Shown here in pieces: positions 1 through 6,368 of a stretch of DNA of 12,722 nt. The translations under genes were made by a program, and so were the position numbers. This DNA is from DATFES01 sp035457725 (GTDB taxonomy: Bacteria > Pseudomonadota > Alphaproteobacteria > CACIAM-22H2), in assembly GCA_035457725.1 (NCBI GenBank), contig DATIBC010000119.1:1-12722 (forward strand). Direction: 5' to 3'. The notes beneath the pieces were generated by a model. That model did not search any database and was not told the origin of the DNA. It saw only the letters and a program-made list of their open reading frames with translations. Numbering within the stretch: the first letter of the stretch is position 1; each line of letters starts with the position of its first letter.

Positions 1-716
1 ATCGCCGAGACGATCGTAGCTGCAAGGGCGAAACCGATCTAGATCGTAGCGGCGCTATCAAGGCGGGTCTCGATTCTACGGGAGTCCTTTCGTCGGCAAA
101 GCGCGGCACCGAGTCGTACTTGCGGCGTGCAGGGCACATACGCGCCGCAAGTTCTACGAGGTGCATCAGGCCACCGGTTCGCCAATTGCGGGCGAGGCGC
201 TGGAACGAATCGGCGCCCTCTATGCCCTTGAACGGGTGATCCGCAGCCGGAGCGCCGAGGAGCGCCAGCGCCTTCGCCACATTCAGACGCGGCCGGTGGT
301 CGACGCCCTGAAGACCTGGCTGGAGGACCCGCTGGTCCGGGTTCCGCCGCGCGGCGGGCTGGCCGAGGCCATCCGCTATGCGCTGGCGCGCTGGCCAGCA
401 CTCTGTGCCGGTTCCTCGACGATGGCCGCATCGAGCTCGACAACAACCCGGTCGAGCGGGCGATTCGGCCCGTCGCGCTCGGACGAAAAAACCATCTGTT
501 CGCCGGCTCCAATGGCGGCGCAGATCGTTGGGCCATCATCGCCTCGCTTCTCGCCACGGCCAAGCTCAACGATGTCGAGCCCTACGCCTACATCAAGGAT
601 GTCCTCGAGCGCATGACGCACGGCCATCCGATGCGCAAGATCGACGATCTCTTGCCCTGGAACTGGAAAGCCTCAACCGTCGCGACCTGACCGACGTGCG
701 AGAAATGAACGCTTAC
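1..716 (+). mobile_element. 3' end of a decayed IS66-family insertion sequence
   Basis: The left boundary lies outside the window, and only the transposase C-terminal region and the right end remain. The right end is placed at 716 because the sequence there ends in CGCTTAC (710-716), which read inward on the other strand is GTAAGCG, the usual start of IS66-family terminal repeats. The transposase reading stops at 690, giving the short tail before the repeat that is normal in this family. A target duplication cannot be tested without the left end. The first 120 bases show no clear reading and may be badly decayed transposase sequence. Confidence 0.7.
122..690 (+). pseudogene. IS66-family transposase (TnpC), C-terminal fragment, frameshifted
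   Basis: This is the remnant of the DDE transposase of IS66 elements. The first frame gives an IS66-like stretch AHTRRKFYEVHQATGSPIAG, then leads into AIRYALARW at about 397. The text then continues two bases later in another frame as RFLDDGRIELDNNPVERAI, GRKNHLFAGSNGGADRWAII and finally LLPWNWK before a TGA at 688-690. The join is explained by two extra bases (a doubled TG) near 404-407. The family's conserved Cys-Trp-Ala-His is Cys-Arg-Ala-His here, a further sign of decay. The conserved NNPVER and GRKNHLFAG segments make the family call firm. The N-terminal two-thirds is missing and the protein cannot be functional. Confidence 0.85.
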
Positions 717-948
717 GAAACAGGGACTCCTCGCATGGCAGCCACAATGCGCGAAGGGCCGTCGCACAGACGGTCCAAATCCCGGAACCACAACCACCGT
801 GACTTGTTGAATCAGAGATCTGCCCTTCTTCGGAATCCCTTTTCGATTCGAGCCCATCGAACCAAACTTAAGGCCGGACAAAACGGAACGCTTCCGACGT
901 CCGACACAGTTTCGACATGCGGCCGATGCGTCGAGGTCATTCCCGCTC
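717..948. other. Gene-free stretch between the IS66 end and the dhaK promoter
   Basis: No reading frame here has a plausible start, ribosome site or recognisable protein on either strand. Open frames crossing it are by-products of the IS66 remnant and GC-rich codon structure. It lies immediately outside the IS66 right end, so bases 717-724 would be the copy of the target duplication if one exists. I see no convincing terminator or RNA gene. Confidence 0.5.
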
Positions 949-997
949 TTTACACGCATCGCGTATCTTGGATATCATGTTTAGTGTATGTTATAAA
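949..997 (+). promoter_or_regulatory. Candidate dhaK promoter
   Basis: Two overlapping sigma70-like arrangements can be drawn. One is TTTACA (949-954), an 18-base spacer, then TATCAT (973-978). The other is TTGGAT (968-973), an 18-base spacer, then TATAAA (992-997), whose -10 lies inside the inverted repeat at 978-1008. With either, a protein on that repeat would block initiation. The region is AT-rich compared with its surroundings. The start point is a prediction from sequence alone. Confidence 0.4.
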
Positions 998-1008
998 CAT
1001 ACTAAACA
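978..1008. promoter_or_regulatory. Operator upstream of dhaK (TGTTTAGT inverted repeat)
   Basis: TGTTTAGT at 978-985 is repeated inverted as ACTAAACA at 1001-1008, a perfect 8-base repeat with a 15-base spacer. A second perfect repeat is nested within it: GTATGTT (986-992) and AACATAC (996-1002), separated by ATA. The outer half-site recurs at the promoter of the divergently located ABC operon (11011-11042), so both are probably bound by the same repressor or activator. ROK- or DeoR-type sugar regulators bind AT-rich palindromes of this style, but the regulator's family is a guess. Confidence 0.65.
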
Positions 1009-1050
1009 TAAGTCGGGCAAGTCGGCCCCGCGGTCGCGATGGAGGAGCGC

Positions 1051-2043
1051 GTGAAGAAATTCATCAACGCTGTTGACGATCTTTTGGGTGAGGCGCTGCG
1101 CGGTTTTGGTGCTGCGCATGCTGATCTGGTGACCGTGTCGACCGCGCCCCGTTTCGTCGCCCGCGCTGACGCACCGGTGCGCAACAAGGTGGCGCTAGTC
1201 TCGGGCGGTGGCTCGGGACACGAGCCGCTGCACGCGGGTTTCGTCGGTCCCGGGATGCTCGACGCGGCCTGCCCCGGCGAGGTCTTCACCTCGCCCACTC
1301 CCGACCAGATGGCCGCCGCGGCGGCCGCGGTCGACGGCGATGCTGGCGTGCTGTTCATCGTCAAGAACTACGCCGGCGACCTAATGAATTTCGAGATGGG
1401 AGCCGAGCTCGTGCCCGGGCCGCATGCCACTGTCGTCATTAACGACGATGTCGCTGTGGAGAACTCGACCTATACCCAGGGGCGGCGTGGGGTCGCCGCT
1501 ACGGTGATCGTTGAGAAGATCGTCGGAGCCGCCGCCGAAGCCGGCGCGACCTTGGCCAAGTGCCAAGCAATTGGTGAGCGCGTGAACGCGTCGTGCGGCT
1601 CGATGGGCGTCGCGCTGACGAGCTGCACGGTGCCGGCTGCCGGCAGGCCGACCTTCAGCCTCAACGAGGACGAGATGGAGATGGGCGTGGGCATCCATGG
1701 CGAGCCCGGCCGCCGCCGCGTCAAACTGGCCACGGCCAACGCCATCGCGGCGGAAATAGTCGGCGCGATCTGCGGCGCGCTCGAGCCCAAGCGCGGCGAA
1801 CGCGTGTTGCTGCTCGTCAATGGGTTCGGCGGCACGCCGCTATTGGAGCTCTACGCGATGTTCGATGCCGCTCAGCGCCAATGCGCGGGCCGCGGTCTGA
1901 TCATTGCGCGTTCCCTCGTCGGCAACTACACGACGTCGCTTGAGATGGCCGGCTGCTCGATCACGCTCGCGCGCCTCGACGACGAGTTGCTGCGGCTGTG
2001 GGACGCGCCGGTGCGCACCGCCGCGCTCCGCTGGGGCTGCTGA
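1051..2043 (+). CDS. dhaK: Dihydroxyacetone kinase, substrate-binding subunit DhaK
   Basis: DhaK holds dihydroxyacetone as a hemiaminal on a histidine while DhaL transfers phosphate to it, giving dihydroxyacetone phosphate for glycolysis in the cytoplasm. The 330-residue product has the usual family length. GGGSGHEPLH at 52-61 contains the catalytic His57 (His56 in E. coli), KNYAGDLMNF at 105-114 contains Asp110 (Asp109), and GIHGEPG at 214-220 contains the substrate-binding His216 (His218). I prefer the GTG at 1051 to the ATG at 1039: it gives the family-typical MKKFIN start and is preceded by GGAGGAG at 1041-1047. The gene has its own operator-bearing promoter and faces the operon that carries its partners dhaL and dhaM, ending 6 nt from the last gene of that operon. 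No key residue is missing. Confidence 0.95.
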   Translation: MKKFINAVDDLLGEALRGFGAAHADLVTVSTAPRFVARADAPVRNKVALVSGGGSGHEPLHAGFVGPGMLDAACPGEVFTSPTPDQMAAAAAAVDGDAGVLFIVKNYAGDLMNFEMGAELVPGPHATVVINDDVAVENSTYTQGRRGVAATVIVEKIVGAAAEAGATLAKCQAIGERVNASCGSMGVALTSCTVPAAGRPTFSLNEDEMEMGVGIHGEPGRRRVKLATANAIAAEIVGAICGALEPKRGERVLLLVNGFGGTPLLELYAMFDAAQRQCAGRGLIIARSLVGNYTTSLEMAGCSITLARLDDELLRLWDAPVRTAALRWGC

Positions 2044-2054
2044 CCGCCGTCAGC
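2039..2054. terminator. Shared hairpin over both convergent stop codons
   Basis: GCTGAC (2039-2044) and GTCAGC (2049-2054) form a perfect 6-base stem with a CGCC loop. The stem contains the TGA of dhaK (2041-2043) and the TGA of the opposing gene (2050-2052). No run of T follows on either strand, so it is not a classical rho-independent terminator. It could act as a weak bidirectional transcript end or an RNA-stability hairpin. It is the only structure in the 6-nt gap between the two convergent genes. Confidence 0.35.
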
Positions 2055-2472
2055 GCTTCAACGCGATCTCGATAAGCCGCGCGGCGAATTCGCGGATTGT
2101 GTCCTCGATCTTGCGCTGCATCGCACGGTCGGCAAAGGCTGGCACGCGGATCTCGATGACGCGCTCCGGACGGCCGAACTCTTCGTCGGCAACTGGAACA
2201 TCGCGGTCGGGGTGCGCGTCACGATAGGCGGCGAGGAAAGCCCGCTTCTCGTCGGCGGTGAAATGGCAGATGCTGAAGATCGTTTCAACGTAGCGCGCCG
2301 GCACCGGCGCCGGGTAGTCCGGACTGGTAATCTGGGTCACGAAGCTGCGATTCTTGCCGATCGCCTCGGCAACGCGGCGCAGCACGCCGGCCGGCCGATT
2401 GTCGATCGCGGCGCGCAGCAGCCGCTTGTAGGCGACCACCGCGACATCAGGGACGCGCTCATTACCGTCCAT
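2050..2472 (-). CDS. Small protein of unknown function, possible HTH DNA-binding protein
   Basis: This is the last gene of the operon, 140 residues, and its ATG overlaps the Enzyme I stop by 11 nt, so it is translationally coupled to the phosphorelay. I do not recognise a named family. Residues about 29-75 read like a Cro/CI-type helix-turn-helix: VLRRVAEAIGKNRSFVTQI, followed by a segment PVPARYVETIFSICHFTADE resembling the later helices of such domains. The C-terminal third (RVIEIRVPAFADRAMQRKIE and on) is charged and probably helical. There is no signal peptide or membrane segment. It could be a local regulator of this locus or an accessory to the kinase. The HTH reading is inference from sequence pattern. 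Confidence 0.7.
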   Translation of the reverse strand: MDGNERVPDVAVVAYKRLLRAAIDNRPAGVLRRVAEAIGKNRSFVTQITSPDYPAPVPARYVETIFSICHFTADEKRAFLAAYRDAHPDRDVPVADEEFGRPERVIEIRVPAFADRAMQRKIEDTIREFAARLIEIALKR

Positions 2473-4072
2473 AGGAAGAAACCGCCCGCTTGACCGTGCC
2501 GATCGCGCTGGGCGCCACTGACAATTTGCGCAGGCCCGCGTCCAGCAGAAGCGGCACCAGCTGGGGATCGGATGCCATGTCGCCGCATAGGCTGACCTCG
2601 CGACCAGTCGCTCGACCGGCCGCGACGACGCGAGCGATCAATTCGCACACCGCGGGATCGCGCGGATCGTAGAGCGCCGCGACCGACGTTTCGCCGCGCG
2701 CCACCGCCAGCGCATACTGGATGAGATCGTTCGACCCGATCGAGTAGAAATCAACCTTGAACTCCGCCGCGCGCAACGCCGCCGCCGGCGTCTCGACCAT
2801 CATGCCCAAGTCCGGCAGGCGCGCCGCGACGCCGCGCCGGCCGAGGTCCGTGATCACCTCGGCAAAGAGCGCGCGAAAGGCTTCGAATTCGTCGGGACGG
2901 GTCACCATGGGCACCATGACCTTGAGCGGGCCGCGCCCCGCCGCCCGCGCCAGAGCGGCGAGCTGGACGCGGAAGACCTCCGGCCGGGCCAGCGACAGCC
3001 GCAGGCCCCGCAGGCCGAGAAACGGGTTCGCCTCGCCGATCGGCGTGAACCCCAGAATCGGCTTGTCCCCGCCAGCGTCGAGCGTCCGGATAATGACGGG
3101 CTTTCCCGCGGCCCAGTCAAGCACCGCGACATAGGCCTCGTACTGCTCCTCCTCGCCGGCGAGGCGCCCGTCGAACAGCAGCTCGGTGCGGGTCAGGCCC
3201 ACGCCGTCGCACCACTCCGGCTGGATAGCCGCGAGCGCGCGCGGATCGTCGACATTGACCATGATCTGCACCGGCTCGCCGGCCGCAGTGGCGGCCGGCG
3301 CTGTCCGAAGCTGCGCGATTTCGGCGGCGTCCGGTTCGCCAGCGTGCCGCCGCGTCTCGACGTCGCGCAGCCGCACGGGGCTCGGCCGCGCGTAGAGCGC
3401 TCCGCGATCGGCGTCGAGCAGGGCCAGCTCGCCGTCCGGAACGCGGGTCAGTTGCGGCCCCAGGCCGACGACCAAAGGCACGCCGCGCGCTCGGGCCAAC
3501 ATCGCGACGTGCGCCGACGCCGACCCGCGTGCGCTGGCCGCGCCCCGCGCGCGCGACCAATCGATGGCGAAGAAGCGCGACGGCGTGAACTCGTCGGCGA
3601 CTAGGATCGCACCGTCGATATCGGCGCGGGGTCGTTCCTCGGTCCGGCCGGCGAGCGCCTCGAGCACGCGAAGCTTCAAGTCTTCGAGATCTGCGGCGCG
3701 GCCGGCCAGGGCCTCGTCGCCGCTTCCACGATATGCCGCGATCTCTCCGTCGAGCGCTCGCGTCCACGCGGGCGCCGGCCCGGCCTCGACCGCCGCGACA
3801 TAAATCGGCTCCAGGAGATCGCCATCCTCAAGCAATGCGGCCTGGAATTCGAATATCGATGCGGCCAGCCCGTCGGAACGCCCGATCAACGCGGCGAGTT
3901 CACGCCGGGCGCGGTCGACCGCAGCCTGCAGCGTCGCCCGAGCGGTCACACCGCGCATAGCCACGGCTGCGGCCTGTGGCTCCGCAGAGGCGAGATGAAG
4001 GATGCGACCGAAGGCGATCCCCGGTGCACCGGTGAGGCCCTCGATCGCTAGCTCGGTTTCGCGCTCACTCAT
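2462..4072 (-). CDS. ptsI: Phosphoenolpyruvate-protein phosphotransferase (Enzyme I), complete
   Basis: Enzyme I takes phosphate from PEP onto a histidine and passes it to HPr. The product has 536 residues. APGIAFG (16-22) opens the N-terminal domain. The phosphohistidine is His188 in GSASAHVAMLAR (His189 in E. coli). The PEP-binding barrel has Arg295 in LTRTELLF, Arg329 in IIRTLDAGGDK, MVETPA at 425-430, GSNDLIQYALAVARG at 446-460 and the catalytic Cys496 in LCGDM. I chose the ATG at 4072, whose product aligns with Enzyme I from its first residues; it overlaps the HPr stop by 8 nt. The C-terminus stops about 35 residues earlier than E. coli EI. The EI part of E. coli DhaM lacks the PEP-binding barrel, whereas this protein has it. 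Its place between HPr and the end of the operon points to a dedicated role in DHA phosphorylation. Confidence 0.93.
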   Translation of the reverse strand: MSERETELAIEGLTGAPGIAFGRILHLASAEPQAAAVAMRGVTARATLQAAVDRARRELAALIGRSDGLAASIFEFQAALLEDGDLLEPIYVAAVEAGPAPAWTRALDGEIAAYRGSGDEALAGRAADLEDLKLRVLEALAGRTEERPRADIDGAILVADEFTPSRFFAIDWSRARGAASARGSASAHVAMLARARGVPLVVGLGPQLTRVPDGELALLDADRGALYARPSPVRLRDVETRRHAGEPDAAEIAQLRTAPAATAAGEPVQIMVNVDDPRALAAIQPEWCDGVGLTRTELLFDGRLAGEEEQYEAYVAVLDWAAGKPVIIRTLDAGGDKPILGFTPIGEANPFLGLRGLRLSLARPEVFRVQLAALARAAGRGPLKVMVPMVTRPDEFEAFRALFAEVITDLGRRGVAARLPDLGMMVETPAAALRAAEFKVDFYSIGSNDLIQYALAVARGETSVAALYDPRDPAVCELIARVVAAGRATGREVSLCGDMASDPQLVPLLLDAGLRKLSVAPSAIGTVKRAVSSYGR

Positions 4073-4349
4073 CGAAATTCCGCGCGACCAGGTCGGCAAT
4101 CGCCCAGATCGCTTTGTGCGCATCGTCGCCATCGGCTTCGACAGCAAAAGCATCGCCCTGGCGCGCCTTGAGCTTCATCACTGCGTTCGGCGACTTGGCG
4201 TTAACGAACTGGCCATCGGCTACCGCCACGCGGATATGGGCGTGAAACTCCTTGGCGAGCTTGGTCAGCTTCACCGCTGGCCGGGCGTGAAGCCCCTGCG
4301 GGTTACCGATGGTCAGCGTCCGCCGAACAGAACGATGGTTGTTCTTCAT
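4065..4349 (-). CDS. ptsH: HPr family phosphocarrier protein
   Basis: HPr relays phosphate from Enzyme I to the EIIA domain of DhaM in the cytoplasm. The 94-residue product is the usual size for a free HPr. The active-site motif GLHARP lies at 19-24 with His21 as the phosphorylated residue, and NAKSPNAV at 50-57 places Ser53 at the position of the regulatory serine of other HPr proteins, which HPr kinases modify. In E. coli this domain is the middle part of DhaM; here it is a separate gene. Its ATG overlaps the upstream dhaM stop (ATGA) and its end overlaps the Enzyme I start by 8 nt. The gene symbol is by family; it may be a paralogue dedicated to this locus rather than the housekeeping HPr of PTS-Ntr. 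Confidence 0.93.
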   Translation of the reverse strand: MKNNHRSVRRTLTIGNPQGLHARPAVKLTKLAKEFHAHIRVAVADGQFVNAKSPNAVMKLKARQGDAFAVEADGDDAHKAIWAIADLVARNFDE

Positions 4350-4735
4350 TTGTAGAGCTCTTCCGCTGCGGCCCGCACGGCGTCGAGCGAGCCGCCGCCC
4401 GCCGCCTCGACCGCCGCCATCACGGTGCCTTCGACGACCGGCGCGTCGCAGATGACCACATTGGCGCGTCTGCTTTCCGGCAGCATCTCGATCGCCATTT
4501 CGCTGTTGGTCTCCGCCCCACCCAAATCGACCAGCACGACGACTCCGGCGGGCGACCACACAGTGTCGATCGCCGTGACGATCTTCGCCACGTCGGTGCC
4601 AAGCCCCCCGTCGGCGTTGCCGCCGACCGCGGCGATCGGCACTTCCTTGCCGACCATTTGATGCGCCATATCCGCCGCGCCGCGCGCCACCGCGGATGAG
4701 TGGGAGACTATGACAATCGACACGACATCGCTCAC
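4346..4735 (-). CDS. dhaM: DhaM, EIIA-Man-like phosphotransfer subunit of DHA kinase
   Basis: This subunit carries phosphate from HPr to the ADP bound on DhaL. The 129-residue product corresponds only to the first domain of E. coli DhaM. IVIVSHSS at 7-14 puts the phosphorylated histidine at His12 (His9 in E. coli), and VVLVDLGGAETNSEMA is the conserved segment of the EIIA-Man/DhaM fold. The start is a GTG at 4735 that overlaps the dhaL stop (GTGA), with GGAG about eight bases upstream. The HPr and EI domains follow as separate overlapping genes, so the fusion protein is split into its parts here. There is no membrane segment. Confidence 0.92.
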   Translation of the reverse strand: MSDVVSIVIVSHSSAVARGAADMAHQMVGKEVPIAAVGGNADGGLGTDVAKIVTAIDTVWSPAGVVVLVDLGGAETNSEMAIEMLPESRRANVVICDAPVVEGTVMAAVEAAGGGSLDAVRAAAEELYK

Positions 4736-5355
4736 TTCCGTATCTCCTCTACGACGTCACAGACCGCGTTCACGAGCAGCGCGCTGGATCGCGCGCCGGG
4801 ATCGACATGACCGATCGACCGCTCGCCGAGAAACGAGGCGCGACCTTTACGCGCTTGCAGCGGACGCGTGGCTTCCATGGCGGCCGTGGCGACGCTGCGG
4901 AGGTCTTGCACGAGCTCGGCGATCGGTCGCTCCGCGTCGGCCGCCAGGGCCTGCTGAATGGGTATGAGAACATCCAGCATCGTTTTATCGCCGGCGTCCG
5001 ATCGGCCGCGCTCCTTCACCGCAGTGATGCCGGCGCCAAGAACGGTCGCGACAGCAGCGGCGCTCGCCGGCGTCTCGGCCGCCGCTTTCCCCATCGCCAT
5101 GAGCAGACTGCCGTAGAGCGGCCCCGAGGCGCCGCCGACCTTGAGCACCAGCGTCATTCCGGCCTTGTGCAACGCTGCGCCGAACGGCCGCGCCGCGATA
5201 TCGTCCGCGGCGTCGCGAACCGCCTCGAAGCCACGCTTGAGATTAAGTCCGTGATCGCCATCTCCAATCGCCTGGTCGAGCGCCGTCAGCTCGTCGGCGT
5301 GGGCGACGATCGTGTGCGTCGTCGACGCTATTAACCGTTCGATCAGCTGACGCAT
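4732..5355 (-). CDS. dhaL: Dihydroxyacetone kinase, ADP-binding subunit DhaL
   Basis: DhaL keeps ADP/ATP with two magnesium ions as a fixed cofactor and phosphorylates DHA bound on DhaK; DhaM recharges the ADP. The 207-residue length matches the family. LDQAIGDGDHGLNLKRGF contains the magnesium-binding Asp27, Asp32 and Asp34 (Asp30, 35 and 37 in E. coli), GGASGPLYGS (about 74-83) is the nucleotide-binding glycine-rich segment, and SIGHVDPGARS near the end is the conserved C-terminal loop. The ATG at 5355 has GGAGGAGG just upstream and lies 13 nt inside the end of the preceding ATPase gene. That coupling of a kinase subunit to a transporter ATPase is the direct link between uptake and phosphorylation. 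Confidence 0.95.
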   Translation of the reverse strand: MRQLIERLIASTTHTIVAHADELTALDQAIGDGDHGLNLKRGFEAVRDAADDIAARPFGAALHKAGMTLVLKVGGASGPLYGSLLMAMGKAAAETPASAAAVATVLGAGITAVKERGRSDAGDKTMLDVLIPIQQALAADAERPIAELVQDLRSVATAAMEATRPLQARKGRASFLGERSIGHVDPGARSSALLVNAVCDVVEEIRK

Positions 5356-6368
5356 GCCTCCTCCAGCCGCTCGCCGTCGGCGGTAAAGAAGTGAGCCGCT
5401 CTGTTGTCGATCGACAGGCTCACCGAGTCCCCTTCGGGAAGGGTCGAGCCCGGCGGCAGCAGCGCACGCAGGTCGTGCGCGCCGAACCGGACGTGCAACA
5501 CGGTTTCCGCCCCCAGGCGCTCGACCCGCACCAGGTCGGCGCGATGGCCGTTGCCCCCGATTACGATATCTTCGGGGCGCAACGCCATGGCGGCGGCGCC
5601 GGCCGGCGCGGCGACGAAATCGATGCCGTCGGCCGGCAGGACATTGATTTGCGGCGAGCCAAGCCGCCGCGCCACGTAGAGATTCTTCGGTCTGCAGTAG
5701 ATCTCGCGCGGCTCGGCGATCTGCACCAGGCGCCCGCGGTCGAGCACTCCGATCCGGTCGGCGAGCGTCAAGGCCTCCGCGTGGTCGTGGGTGACGTACA
5801 AGATCGTCGCTTCAAGGCCCGTCTGAATGCGCTTGAGTTCAATCCGCAAGTCGTCGCGCAGCTTGGCGTCGAGCGACGACAGCGGTTCGTCCATCAGCAG
5901 TATCGCCGGCTGGCGGACGAGCGCGCGCCCGATCGCCACCCGCTGCATCTCGCCGCCGGAGAGCTGTGTCACCGGATCGTCCAACTTGTGCGAGATGCGC
6001 AGCAACTCGGCAATGTCGCCCACCCTCCGGCGGATGGTTGCGGGGTCGACGTTGCGCCCCGGTGCTTGCAGGGGAAACGCCAAGTTCTCTGCCACCGACA
6101 GATGCGGATACAGCGAGTATTGCTGAAACACGAAGGCAACGTCCCGGGCCGCCGGCGTCCACGAGGTCGCGTCGTGGCCGCCGATCAGCACCCGGCCAGC
6201 GCTCGGCCGTTCGAGCCCGGCGATGAGCCGCAGCGTCGTTGTCTTGCCGGCCCCGGTCGGGCCCAGGAGCACGACGAACTCGCCGTGATTCACCGACAAG
6301 GACATGTCGTCCACCGCGGTCGTCCGGCCAAAGCGCTTGGTGACGCCGATGAGCGCTAAATCAACCAT
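5343..6368 (-). CDS. ABC sugar importer ATP-binding protein, MalK/UgpC-like (second ATPase)
   Basis: This 341-residue cytoplasmic ATPase powers the importer encoded upstream. The nucleotide-binding domain shows Walker A GPTGAGKT (36-43), a Q-loop FVFQQYSLYPH (79-89), signature LSGGE (136-140), Walker B ILLMDE (156-161) and switch His194. A C-terminal regulatory (TOBE/OB-like) region follows from about 235, as in MalK-type importer ATPases. The operon carries two different ATPases, the arrangement known for the rhizobial glycerol importer (GlpS/GlpT), so the working pair is probably a heterodimer. Its ATG overlaps the preceding ATPase stop by 8 nt. Confidence 0.92.
   Translation of the reverse strand: MVDLALIGVTKRFGRTTAVDDMSLSVNHGEFVVLLGPTGAGKTTTLRLIAGLERPSAGRVLIGGHDATSWTPAARDVAFVFQQYSLYPHLSVAENLAFPLQAPGRNVDPATIRRRVGDIAELLRISHKLDDPVTQLSGGEMQRVAIGRALVRQPAILLMDEPLSSLDAKLRDDLRIELKRIQTGLEATILYVTHDHAEALTLADRIGVLDRGRLVQIAEPREIYCRPKNLYVARRLGSPQINVLPADGIDFVAAPAGAAAMALRPEDIVIGGNGHRADLVRVERLGAETVLHVRFGAHDLRALLPPGSTLPEGDSVSLSIDNRAAHFFTADGERLEEACVS

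Noticed and set aside
5391..6359. A 322-codon plus-strand open frame opposite the second ATPase
   Set aside because: It is the complement of a well-supported ATPase gene; composition is Arg/Gly/His-rich and no domain is visible. Long antisense frames are common in DNA this rich in GC.
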